Of a DNA stretch of 64,000 bases, positions 12,255-22,400 are shown one piece after another; position 1 is the first letter of the stretch, and each line of letters starts with the position of its first letter. The translations under genes were made by a program, and so were the position numbers. Source of the stretch: Nicotiana tabacum (taxonomy: Eukaryota; Streptophyta; Magnoliopsida; Solanales; Solanaceae); the NCBI RefSeq assembly GCF_000715075.1, contig NC_134089.1:111669157-111733156 (forward strand), in the 5' to 3' direction. The notes under the pieces are model-generated. The model had not been told where the DNA came from and searched no databases. It worked only from the letters and a program-made list of their open reading frames with translations.

Positions 12255-12601
12255 GTTCTTCCAATGGGTATTCAGGCCATCAGGGTCAGACTTCAGGGAA
12301 GTAGTCTATGGTACCGAAAGGTAGTTATGAGTGTGGGGATCCGGGTCATATGAAGAGGTTTTGTCCCAGACTTCGGGGAAAGGTAGTACCGTAGGGCCAT
12401 TAGCCCATGATTACAGCACCAGCCGTCCGACCTCCTAGAGGAGGAGGGCAGGCGGGTAGGGGCCGTCCTAGAGGTGGAGGTTAGGCAGGGGGGGTCATCC
12501 AGCTAGTGTTCAGTCAGGGGAGGCCAGCCAGTTGGCGCTCCAGCTAAGTTCTATGCTTTTCCAGCCAGACCAGATGTAGTGGCCTCAAATGTCGTGATCG
12601 G
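12255..12601 (+). pseudogene. Gag zinc knuckle and protease start (element A, continued)
   Basis: After the duplicated GTTCT the interrupted frame resumes: NGYSGHQGQTS, then a zinc knuckle SYECGDPGHMKRFC in which the first Cys of CX2CX4HX4C is Ser, then a Gly/Arg-rich stretch with stops (near 12481), then FYAFPARPDVVASNVV, the usual run-in to the gypsy protease. The frame stops at the 12601/12602 junction, before the protease active site. Non-functional. Confidence 0.75.
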
Positions 12602-12836
12602 TTGCTAGGTTCATTTCAAAATGGTTTTGGTCTTATTCTATGGTTATGATTTTACTCAGTTGCTTTCGTATTATTTATTTTAAATCTTTTATTTCTTAAA
12701 TCTTTTAAATTAAGGAAAGTTTCATTACTTGGAAAAATCTTTTTAAAAAAAGAGGAATCATGTGGTTAGTTCATTGTGCTTGACTAGCGATGGCACTAGG
12801 TGCCATCACGACCTATTTTTTAATTGGGCCGTGACA
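12602..12836 (+). repeat. 3' end of a gypsy LTR (element A) fused to its protease remnant
   Basis: AT-rich sequence ending ggtgccatcacgacc ... gggccgtgaca. The LTRs of element 3 end in the same way (ccatcacgaccctt ... gggtcgtgaca). No start of this LTR is present, so an internal deletion joined the protease region to it. Confidence 0.55.
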
Positions 12837-12899
12837 AATTTTTCAGACGAAGATGCTTGATTTTGTTGACCTGGAATTTGTGTCTTTAGGGAATCAAGA

Positions 12900-14469
12900 A
12901 TTTTCTCCATTTGTTGAATAAAATCAAGCCTGCTATTGGAACCGGCTAGTTGTGCACTTGCAATGGACTTTTGTTATAAAAATAAAATTTGGCAGCATCT
13001 GTTATAGCTAGATACTGCGGATGAGACAGAAACCACTTGTCTACTGCTGGCACATAGGCTTCTGATGAATCCCACATTTTATACCATTTGCAATGGCCTT
13101 AGAGGGCTAACCACGGTAGTACTTTATGTCCTTCTGGCTTGTGGAAGGAAAACTTTTGGGAGTATATCCATGGGATATGAAATCTGTGGAAAATTGAAGG
13201 AGTATGGGTATTTGTTGTTCACTAGAAAATATGTGAAATAAATAATCATATCCTTCTTTTACTGGCACTGGGAGTATTTCCAGCTCGATGGCCATATGCA
13301 TGCCACCATTGATGTATAAACTATTGAGAGAATTCAGAGGTTAACTGTTTACTCCAGAGGATGAACCATGAGTGCTTTCCAAGTTGATTTTGGAAGTTGA
13401 AAGCATTCATCCACGATGTCCGATAGTCATAATAATTGTAAAATTATGGATCAAAAGGTTGAGAAAGTTTTTTGTATTTGGCTGGATGGGTTCCCCGTTC
13501 TTTTGGTGAGATTATTTTATTAATCCACACCGTAGTATGTGTGACATATGATTGGGTCTGCTTTTCTTTGTGGGGTTAAACAAGCAGGATCTGGTATCTA
13601 TGAGAATGAATTCATAGTATTTTTGGGTATGTTTGTGGGTGTTTTGAATGAAATTGACTGAAGGGATAAGTATTTTTTTTAGCTACCTCTTGGGGGTTGG
13701 AATGACAGAATTTTGGTTCAATTTAAATGAGTGGGTAGACACTTTCATTCTTAATATAAGTGGGTTCCTCGGAGGAGGAGCCTTTGTTTAAAGAAATAAG
13801 TTGTGGTACTGGTGAAGAAAATGCCTGATTGGTTGTGATTTTTGGGATGTTGGATGGATACCCTGTACCTGCAATGGGGCTTTTAGCGTCCAATATTTTT
13901 TGTGTGGTGCTTCTAGCAACCACAGGAAGTGAAGAGACCGTGTGACTTTGGGACACCACGGAGTTGGAAGAAGATGCGTGGTCTTGTGCCGCCACATTGA
14001 AACAATAATTTTTATACAATTGATATTGATCTCTCAGTTATTTTTTAAATAAGCCAGGCATGATCATTTGATCTTTAATGCCCATGAGTTAGCGCCATTG
14101 CATGAATTTTTCTTCCGTCCAAAGAGAAGACATGGTCTGTGCTAGTTGAGTTTGAGATTGTTGAGATTCTTCTTCCTCAACTAGGTCTGCCCATTTTTTT
14201 GGACTGGAAATTGGAATTGGTCCTAAACTTTCTATCATATGAACTTGGGGGACTTCGCTCATGGCGTAGTCTACTGGCTTTCTATATTTGGGCTGGCTAG
14301 GTCCAGCTGCGCCTTTTGAGAGTTTCTTGGAGGCAATTGAAATGGTTTGTTGTTTGGAAATAACATCTGTAGCAGCCTGTTTGGGTACTGCTTTAGTAAT
14401 ATTTTCCTCCGGCGGAGGAAGAGCAGGTATTGGAGGATCTGAAATTTCTGCTTTCTTTTTTCCTGGCAT
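12900..14469 (-). pseudogene. Decayed viral downstream ORF, possible transactivator/inclusion-body gene
   Basis: A Met start with a Lys-rich N-terminus (MPGKKKAE) at 14469 overlaps or abuts the end of the RNase H frame. The first open part (14089-14469) is rich in Pro, Gln and Lys; further open pieces are at 13723-14019 and 13107-13301, separated by stops. In caulimovirids the gene after RT encodes the translation transactivator; assignment here rests on position only, as I recognise no motif. Broken by several stops, hence not expressible as a whole protein. Confidence 0.5.
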
Positions 14470-15488
14470 ATTATCTTCTCTACTAGAATTCTCTGGTAAG
14501 AAACTTTAGAATACAATTTGATCACCCTTTTGATATATTCTATATCAAAATCAAAAATAGATAAAATAGCTTGTCATCTAGCAAATATAAGTTTAGAAGC
14601 AAGATTTTGTACATCCTTTTGTAAAACAGATTTCGCAGCTTTACAATCAATTCTTAACAAAAAAATTGATTTAATAAATTAGCTTGAAATTTAGAGATGC
14701 ACAAAACAATTGCTAAAATTACTTTTTTAATTGTAGGATAATTTTGTTGAGAATTATTCCAATATTTTGATGCAAATGCAATAATTTGTTCCTTGTCATC
14801 TTTTTTCTACTTTAAAATGTCACCATAGCTAATGTCTGATGCATCAATCTCAACTATTTTGAATGCAGAAGGATCGGGGAGAGATAAGCAAGGAAAGTCT
14901 TTGACTTTTAATTTGATTTCTTTGATAACGTTGGTGTGGACTGAAGTCCACAGAGGTGGAGGTTTTTTCAACCTATAGTGGAGAGGTTTTAGCAAATTTC
15001 AAACGCTTGGAATGAAATCTGATACATAATTAACACATCCTAAAAATCTTTGAAGCTGGGTTTTATCTAATATTTGGTCTGAAAATTTGTCAGCAAATTG
15101 TATGGATCTTTAAATATGGATAATAGTTCCCTGCTAGATATTGTGCCCAAGAAATCGGATGTTAATTTGAAAAAGACTCTATTTAGTTTTTGATAATACT
15201 AATCCATTTTCTTTGATAACATTAAAGAAAACCTTCAGATGTTTAAAATGTTGATATATGCTAGTAGAAAATACTAAAACATCATCAATATAAACAATAA
15301 TAAATTTTGAAAAGTGATTAAAAATATCATTCATTATCCTTTGAAACTTGGAAGGAGCATTTTTTAAACCAAATGGAATTGCATTCCATTCATATTGTCC
15401 ATATAGCACCGTAATAGCCGTTTTATAACTTTCCTTGGGATCTATTTGAATTTGCCAAAATCCTGATTTTAAATCAAATTTGGTTATA
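14470..15488 (-). pseudogene. Viral reverse transcriptase and RNase H, truncated and broken
   Basis: RT copies the viral RNA. Motifs in order: KFDLKSGFWQIQI at the start, YEWNAIPFGLKNAPSKFQ, YIDDVLVFS (near 15280-15300), then connection sequence (RFLGCVNYVSDFIP) and RNase H pieces (VEIDASDISYGDIL near 14815-14865; LLRIDCKAAKSVLQ near 14610-14660). The first part of RT (fingers, normally over 100 residues between protease and KFDLKSGF in this family) is absent: protease runs straight into KFDLKSGF with a stop between. Additional stops near 15178 and elsewhere. Confidence 0.85.
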
Positions 15489-15492
15489 AGAT

Positions 15493-15912
15493 CTATGCTT
15501 CTTTACTTTTTATGGTAGACAAGAACTTTTCCATCGGAGGTCTATCAGAAGGAAGAAAGGTTGTACCTCCTATACGTTCGATTAGAGTTCCTTGTTTCAT
15601 TACCATAAAAGGTATGAGCTCCTCGATGAAGGGAGTAGCTAATATAACTGGATTAGTAAGGTCTTTTATTAATAGGAAAGAACTTGAGGCTAACAATGGA
15701 GAATTTTCTAGAGAAGTTCTAACTTCAACATTCGAGAGTTTGAAGTTAATTCCTAGTTTTCCACCATTAGCAGCCCTAAGACCTTCTTTGATTTTTTTAA
15801 AGAATTTGGTTAGAATGAGCCCTTCTTGGATGCAATTGAGATCTGCACCTGTATCAAATAAGGCAATGATATCCAAAGTAAAGGACTTATTGACAATTAG
15901 GGTGACTCTCAT
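15493..15912 (-). pseudogene. Viral aspartic protease, tandem unit 1
   Basis: An open stretch of 139 codons with the retropepsin active-site motif LFDTGADLNCIQEG near 15835-15875 and a second conserved part (NPVILATPFIEEL). In the virus it is part of a larger polyprotein. The frame is closed by a stop at the microhomology joint (15478-15488). This is the longest protease copy of three. Confidence 0.85.
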
Positions 15913-16134
15913 ATGCCATTTTCTTATGGAAATTCTGGAGAGGTGGTTGATAAAAACTTCTTGTTCAACTTGTTTAGTTTCAGTTAGTTTGGACTCTTCA
16001 GGTTTGGTACAGAACCGTTGGAGAACAAGACGGTCTAATTCTTGTCTAGCCTTAATTTCTCGAATTTCTTCTTAGTTTGGAGATCTTGGATAGTTACTAC
16101 TTTAGGCTTTTGAGAAGGGAATATACTGAGGATA

Positions 16135-16416
16135 TCAATAATATTGCTCAAGATAATACTTCTTTTGCTCAGAGTCTTGGAGATTGCTTATTATTTTAAG
16201 AAGAAGATCTTGTTCTTTGGAGAGAACATTAATTGGAGGTTCCTCTTGACTAGACTGGGATTGAGATGATTTTGTGTCATCATCTTCGAGTTGGTTAAAT
16301 TGCTTTTCAAGTTCATCATCAACAACATCAGAAGTGTCACTATCTTCTAATAAAAGTTGTTCGATCTGGTTAAAAACAGACTCATCTAAATCAAGATTTC
16401 TAACTTTGTTAGACAA
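16135..16416 (-). pseudogene. Acidic C-terminal part of viral coat protein, unit 1
   Basis: 93 open codons after the start MSNKVRNLDLDES, rich in Asp/Glu/Ser/Gln (LLLEDSDTSDVVDDELE). In the uncut copy at 28871-28960 this tail directly follows the coat-protein zinc finger, so here it is a fragment whose N-terminal part was removed by the tandem duplication. The residues just upstream (ITKYCKLSNKV) keep only the last Cys of the zinc finger. Confidence 0.75.
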
Positions 16417-16424
16417 CTTGCAGT

Positions 16425-16531
16425 ATTTGGTTATAAGATCTATGCTTCTTTACTTTTTATGGTAGACAAGAACTTTTCCATCGGAGGTCTATCAAAAGGA
16501 AGAAAGGTTGTACCTCCTATACGTTCGATTA
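16425..16531 (-). repeat. Start of viral tandem unit 2, cut by element 2
   Basis: 107 bp matching 15478-15584 at a constant offset of 947. Unit 2 resumes at 27206 after element 2, with 82 bp of the virus (equivalent to 15585-15666) missing. Confidence 0.88.
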
Positions 16532-19196
16532 TGTTACAACCCATGTCCACATGTGTTAGTTCATGCCATATATTAGTTAACATAAATCCAAAAAGGAATT
16601 ATCTTTGAGATGATAAGAAGTCAATCCTATTGGTCTTAAGTAATACAAGAGTGTATAAGGGTGATTAACCAGTATTAGAAGTTAAACGAATCAAGGATGT
16701 TGTAACTCGTATTTTCAGGTAATCTAGCGGTGCTTAATACACTCAAGAGGTCATTTATTAAGGTATTTTAATCATATAATATTCGTATCATAAGTTTTGA
16801 AGTCAAACGAGTTATGAAACAAAAGTCGACAAAAGTTGTCGCAACTTAGGTTCATAATTTTACTTAAACATTAGGTCAAATGTTTCTAATCTTTTCTCAT
16901 AATTTACAAAGAATTACGGGGTGATCTACCAACAAAATTAAATATCTATGAGTCTAGTTTCCAACTCATTAAACCGTTCATCGATACGATCTCGGAGTAG
17001 AGAGATATTCACGTTTTCGCGAGACTGCGCCAAGCACCTCTCTATGGGGCCCACTAAGGCGGTTTAAGATATTTGGACCTATATAGGATGACTCCAACCC
17101 ATTTTAAGTCATTTCATTTCACTATTTTCAGACCTTAGAATCCTAGAAACATCCTCTCAAGGTTCTCTCAAGATTCAAGACCCAAAGAAAGGGCAAACAA
17201 CACAAATCAAATGTCGGGAATTCCATGGCGCTAGTAAGTCTCTTGTTCTTCTTGTTGTTGCTCATTTTTGTGTCGTTCCAGCTCGTGTGGGAGGTGGTTT
17301 TAAAGGGTTTATATTCTGTAAATACTACCTCATGTTCTTAATATCAATCCTAGGTGATTTCAAGCCTTTTAAAGTGATTCTAGTGCCGAAAAACACTAAT
17401 TGATCGCTAGTTTCGCTTTGTTGTTGTTGTGGCAGCATTGGAGGGATATTTCATGGAAATTTAAGGTCAAATTGGAGTTTTTCTTTCTTTATAAAGGTAA
17501 GGAACCTCTTACTCTATATGTATTTAAGATTATCCAAGTTGCGGCTAAGCTATTGAAGCTAGAACTTGTGAGATATATATCGAAAGGCTTGGTAGTAATG
17601 TTATTGTTTTGTGGACTGTTTTGCGTTGTTGTTGGGCTGCGTATTTTACTACTATCTTGTGGAGTTTTGGAGGAGGAAGGGTGTGGAGAAACACCATATA
17701 TATGTAGGTTTATGGGTTGATAGTTATTCATAACATTTCCAGGTTGTTTGACACGACTACGGTGGTCGTCGTATGTATGGAGTGATTAGGCTGTGTGTGG
17801 ACTATTTTGGGAGGCTCAATATGTTTATTATTGATGTTGTTTGGGCTGTTTGGTGATTGTTTTGAATGGTGTGAGGTCATATATATAGGGGAGGTGCTGT
17901 TCGTTTCATCGTAAAATAGGTTGTGGTCGATACATAATAGTTATGACGCTTAAATGATAACGATAGTATCGTTTCTCTTATTATAGACTAAGGAGTTTTG
18001 ACAATTGCATAGCTTGAGATTGGGGCAGTATATACAAGGTATGTGAGGCTATCCCTTTCCTTCTTTTGCACGACTCCGATTGTACATAATGTAATGAAAG
18101 AGTTTCCAAGATACTCTACTCTTAGAAGCTAGCAGTACTTACATTGTTTTCCCTCTTATAGAACGATTGATGTTAATGTTGCTTCTCTTATTCTTATGTT
18201 ATCAATGTTATTGGTACTTCCTGATTCTTATAAGGTTCATAGTGAAGAGTTAGTCCTAATAACGCGTACAGAGGATACCGACCTTACGTCACTCCGAAAG
18301 GTTTAGAATGTGATTCCATGAGTCGAGCATGCATTATATATATGTATCTATTTTACTCTACCGATCCACGCTATAGTTGGCCGGGTACGGCACCTATTGT
18401 GCAACCACTGATCAGTTGGGTTTTACCGAGCTCCACATGGCCGGGTACGATTCTACCGAGCCTATTATGGCCGGGTAAGATATGATGATGATGATGCCCA
18501 CAGAGGCGAATGCTTTAAAGGTTTATGTATTTATACATATGTATCATGCATTTCATGTAAGTAGCCCTCAGAGGTACTAAGATGTTACAGGTTGTATATT
18601 CTCTATCCTTGCTTACATTACTGATCGTATTTATGGTTCCTTGCCTTACATACTCAGTACTTTATTCGTACTGACGTCCTTTTATTTGTGGACGCTGCAT
18701 GTCGTGCTGCAGGTCCTGATAGACAGGCAGGTGCAGCTCCCCCACCACAATAGACTGTTCAGTTCAGCGGTGATTGGCGAGATCCCTTCTCCGGACTTGC
18801 CTTGGTCTTGGTATGCAATTTTTGTTATAGACATTATGGGTATGTCGGGGCCCTGTTCCGGCTATGTTGCAACACTTATGTTCTTTTAGAGGCTCATAGA
18901 CAGGTGTCGGCTCATGTATAGTTTGGTATGCCTTGTCGGCTAGTTTTTGTTGTATAGTCTTTCATAGTAGCGTGGTAGCTCATACCTTATATGTAGTTTC
19001 TTGATTGTCTGGTCATCCCCTGCTATGTATGTTCATGCCGTCATATTTTATTGCTGGTTGTCCATGATCTAGGTCTACCATTTATATTGATCTCATCAGC
19101 CCTAAAAGATAATAATGAAGGTTAGATGAAATGTACGTTGGTGCTCGGCAAGTGTGGTCGGGTGCTAGTCATAGCCCTTCAGTTTGGGTCGTGACA
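16532..19196 (+). repeat. 5' LTR of element 2
   Basis: 2665 bp, TGTTACAACCC ... GGGTCGTGACA. It has a TATA-like TATATAGG at about 17080-17087 and a run of GGCCGGGTACG-type direct repeats near 18379-18476. The 106-codon open frame at 17400-17720 is not conserved in the other LTR (which has a stop at the matching place) and is not a gene. Confidence 0.95.
17080..17087 (+). promoter_or_regulatory. Putative TATA box of element 2
   Basis: TATATAGG, preceded by the CG-rich stretch with GCGAGACTGCGCC and followed by about 130 bp of C/T- and A-rich leader. The same motif is at about 25019-25026 in the 3' LTR. Placement in the LTR fits a Pol II promoter; no transcript data. Confidence 0.5.
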
Positions 19197-19200
19197 AACT

Positions 19201-19214
19201 TGGTATCAGAGCCA
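19201..19214 (+). other. Primer-binding site of element 2
   Basis: TGGTATCAGAGCCA, four bases after the 5' LTR, complementary to the 3' end of tRNA-iMet. Confidence 0.93.
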
Positions 19215-19401
19215 GGTTTGTCCTAGGGGTTGTCTATGAGCCGTGTCTAGTAGAGTCTTGATTATGGATGTGTAGCGCGCCACATTTATAATCAGGAGGC
19301 TACATGACATCTAGGGTTGTTACCTTCTTCCTGAATCTAGATCGTGCGTAGAGTTGAGTCGTAAGTGTTCGTCTCTAATATTCACCTTGTTTTTTTCAGT
19401 G

Positions 19402-22400
19402 ATGCCTTCGACTAGGAAGCAAACGATTAGTAGACGGCTTGATACAGCAGCGGGAGAGGGTACCAGTCAGGTGCCCCAAGTCAGAGCAGGACAAAGTGAG
19501 GCTCAAAGTGAGATGCCCTATCATACCTCATCTACTCCATCTCCTCTAGAGGATATTAGAAGGCACCCAGCGCCTCCAGTTCCTCCGTCTGGCACTCCAG
19601 ACCAGGATATGCGGAGTGCTTTGCAGATATTGACTAGCTTGGTAGCTGCTCAGGCTCAGAGGCAGAATACAGGTGCTGCTGAGAAATCAGTTAGTACAAG
19701 AGTTCGTGATTTTATTAATTTAGACCCTCCAGTGTTTACCGGATCAGACCCCAAGGAGGACCCACAGACTTTTATTGCCCAGGTTCATCGTACACTTTGG
19801 GTTATGCATGTTAGTGATACAGAGGCAGTAGAGTTGGCTTCTTATCGGTTACGGGATTTAGCGGTTCTCTGGTATGATAGTTGGGAGAGATCCAGGGGTC
19901 CGAACCCTCATCCAGCTGTGTGGAAGGAATTTTCTGAGGCCTTTCTTCGTCACTACTTGCCAGTTGAGATACGACGAGCTAGAGCTGATAAGTTCTTGAA
20001 CCTTAGACAAGGTAATATGAGTGTGTGAGAGTACAGTATGCAGTTTGATTCTTTGGCAAGGTATGCTCCCCATATAGTGGTCGAGATGAGTGATAGGGTG
20101 CATATGTTCGTGAATGGGTTGGGACCACATCTAATAAATGAGTGTACGACAGCCTCCTTGGTGGAGGGCATGGATATTTCCCGTATTCAAGCTTATGCCC
20201 AGACCCTAGAGGATCGTAAGCACCAGCAGAGGGCAGTTAGGGAGCAGGATAGAGGCCAGCATAAGAGGGCGAGATTTGCAGGGTATTCTGATGACTTCAG
20301 AGGCCGCATCAGGCCACAGTTTTCGAGGAGTTCGGCGCCACCTGTAGCTAGTGCTCCTCCACAGTTTCAGAGGCCTCGATATGATCGATCCTATTCTGGT
20401 CCAGGTCAGAGTTTGCGGGCATCTGGCTCGCAACATCACAGGGATACTAGTCAGATGAGACCCCCAACACCACATTGTGATCAGTGCGGCAAGGCCCACT
20501 TTGGACTGTGTCGTCGAGGTTCTGATGCATGCTATTCGTGCGGGCAGCCTGGCCATATGATGCGGGATTGTCCTAATAGAGGAGGTGATGGTATGGCTCA
20601 GCCAACTGGATCTGTGTCTGGTTCTTCCTCATCAGTTCGACCTCCAGTACGGGGTTTTCAGCAGTCGACAGGTCGTGGTAGGGGTAGAGGTGCAGTGCCG
20701 AGTTCGAGTGGTGCTCAAAATCGAACCTATGCTCTAGTAGGTCGACAGGATCTCGAGTCGTCTCCAGATGTTGTTACAGGTATTATATCTGTGTTTTCTT
20801 ATGATGTATATGCGTTGATTGATCCGGGATCTACATTATCATATGTTACACCCTTTGTGGCTAATAAGTTTGGCATTGAACCTGAATTGATAAGTAAACC
20901 CCTCGCGGTATCTACTCCGATAGGAGATTCTGTGATTGCTAGAAGGGTATATAGAGGTTGCACTGTGATGATTTGTAGTCGTCAAACCTCGGCAAATTTA
21001 TTTGAGTTAGAAATGGTTGATTTTGATGTGATAATGGGAATGGACTGGTTGGCCTCATGCTATGCAAATGTTGACTGTCGTACGAAGATGGTTAGGTTCC
21101 AATTTCCGGGTGAACCCGTCATTGAATGGAAAGGGAACATTGCTACACCGAAAGGTAGGTTTATTTCCTATTTTAAGGCAAGGAAAATGATCTCAAAAGG
21201 TTACATTTATCATCTCGTTCGCGTTAGGTATGCGGAGGCGAAACCGCCTACTTTACAATCAATCCCTGTGGTCAACGAATTCCCAGATGTTTTCCTAGAT
21301 GAACTCCCAGGCCTTCCTCCTAAAAAGGAGATTGAGTTTAGCATTGATGTGTTGCCTAACACTCAACCGATCTCTATTCCTCCATACAGAATGGCCCCGA
21401 CAGAGTTGCGAGAGTTGAAGGTGCAGTTGAAGGACTTACTGGATAAGGGCTTTATTAGGCCTAGCATTTCACCTTGGGGTGCACCAGTCCTATTCGTGCG
21501 GAAGAAAGACGGGTCGTTACGGATGTGTATCGACTATCGACAGTTGAATAAGTCTACTATAAAGAACAAGTATCCACTTCCAAGAATTGATGACCTGTTT
21601 GACCAACTCCAGGGTGCCAAGTATTTCTCTAAGATTGATTTACGTTCAGGGTATCATCAGGTGAGGGTTAGGGAGAAGGATATTCCAAAGACGGCCTTCC
21701 GGACAAGATATAGGCACTTTGAGTTCTTGGTGATGTCGTTCGGGCTAACAAATGCCCCAGTAGCTTTTATGGATCTCATGAATACTATATTCAGGACCTA
21801 TCTTGATGTGTTCGTGATTGTATTCATTGATGACATTCTAGTGTATTCTCGTTCGGAGGCGGAACATGCGGGCCACTTGCGGATAGTATTACAGACGCTT
21901 CAGGATCGTAAGTTATATGCTAAGCTCTCCAAATGTGAATTCTGGCCGAACTCAGTAGCATTCCTTGGCCATGCGATATCTGATGAGGGTATTAGTGTCG
22001 ACACTCAGAAGATCGATGCAGTAAAGAATTGGCCGAGACCTACAATACCATCAGAAGTCCGCAGCTTCCTAGGACTAGCAGGATATTATAGGCGGTTTGT
22101 AGAAGGATTTTCCTCTATATCATCACCATTGACTAAGTTAACACAAAAAGCTACCAAATTCCAGTGGTCTGACACTTGTGAACGTAGTTTTCAGGAGCTG
22201 AAGAATCGATTGACATCTGCACCAGTGCTCACTCTTCCTGAAGGAACAGAAGATTATGTGGTATATTGTGATGCCTCAGGTATAGGTTTGGGGTGCGTAT
22301 TGATGCAGCGTGGGAATGTGATTGCTTATGCATCAAGACAATTGAAGAAGCATGAAAAGAATTATCCAACCCATGATTTGGAATTGGCTGCAGTAATATA

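Larger units (their letters stand above)
1..12836 (+). mobile_element. Element A: truncated Ty3/gypsy remnant, split by element 1
   Basis: Plus-strand gag-protease coding remnants lie at 69-1256 and resume at 12260, with the reading picking up where element 1 broke it. At 12602 the protease is cut off and joined directly to about 235 bp that ends like a gypsy LTR (catcacgacc ... gtgaca at 12836). I infer an internally deleted element whose 5' LTR lies left of the window. Its right end abuts the pararetrovirus at 12837, so it may have inserted into that virus copy; the matching left junction is outside the window, so no target duplication can be checked. Confidence 0.7.
15478..16424 (-). repeat. 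Viral coat-end/protease tandem unit 1
   Basis: 947 bp from one copy of the 11-mer ATTTGGTTATA (15478-15488) to the next (16425-16435). It holds the protease and the acidic C-terminal part of the coat protein. Units 2 and 3 repeat this content. Confidence 0.88.
12837..16531 (-). mobile_element. Endogenous pararetrovirus (Caulimoviridae), left part
   Basis: Minus-strand order: end of coat protein, protease, RT, RNase H, then a downstream frame in the position of the inclusion-body/transactivator gene. The RT motif YEWNAIPFGLKNAP and YIDDVLVFS, with no integrase and no LTR, point to a plant pararetrovirus and not a retrotransposon. Resemblance to the Solendovirus/Petuvirus group is from memory of the families. 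The virus copy continues at 27206-29378 beyond element 2. All frames are interrupted and the N-terminal part of RT is missing, so this is a fossil. Confidence 0.88.

Noticed and set aside
15512..16075. 187-codon plus-strand frame in the virus copy
   Set aside because: Antisense of the protease/coat region, which has recognisable viral motifs; the plus-strand reading has none.
17400..17720. 106-codon open frame, hydrophobic, in the 5' LTR of element 2
   Set aside because: It lies wholly in the LTR and the matching frame of the 3' LTR (25339-25617) has a stop; no known domain.
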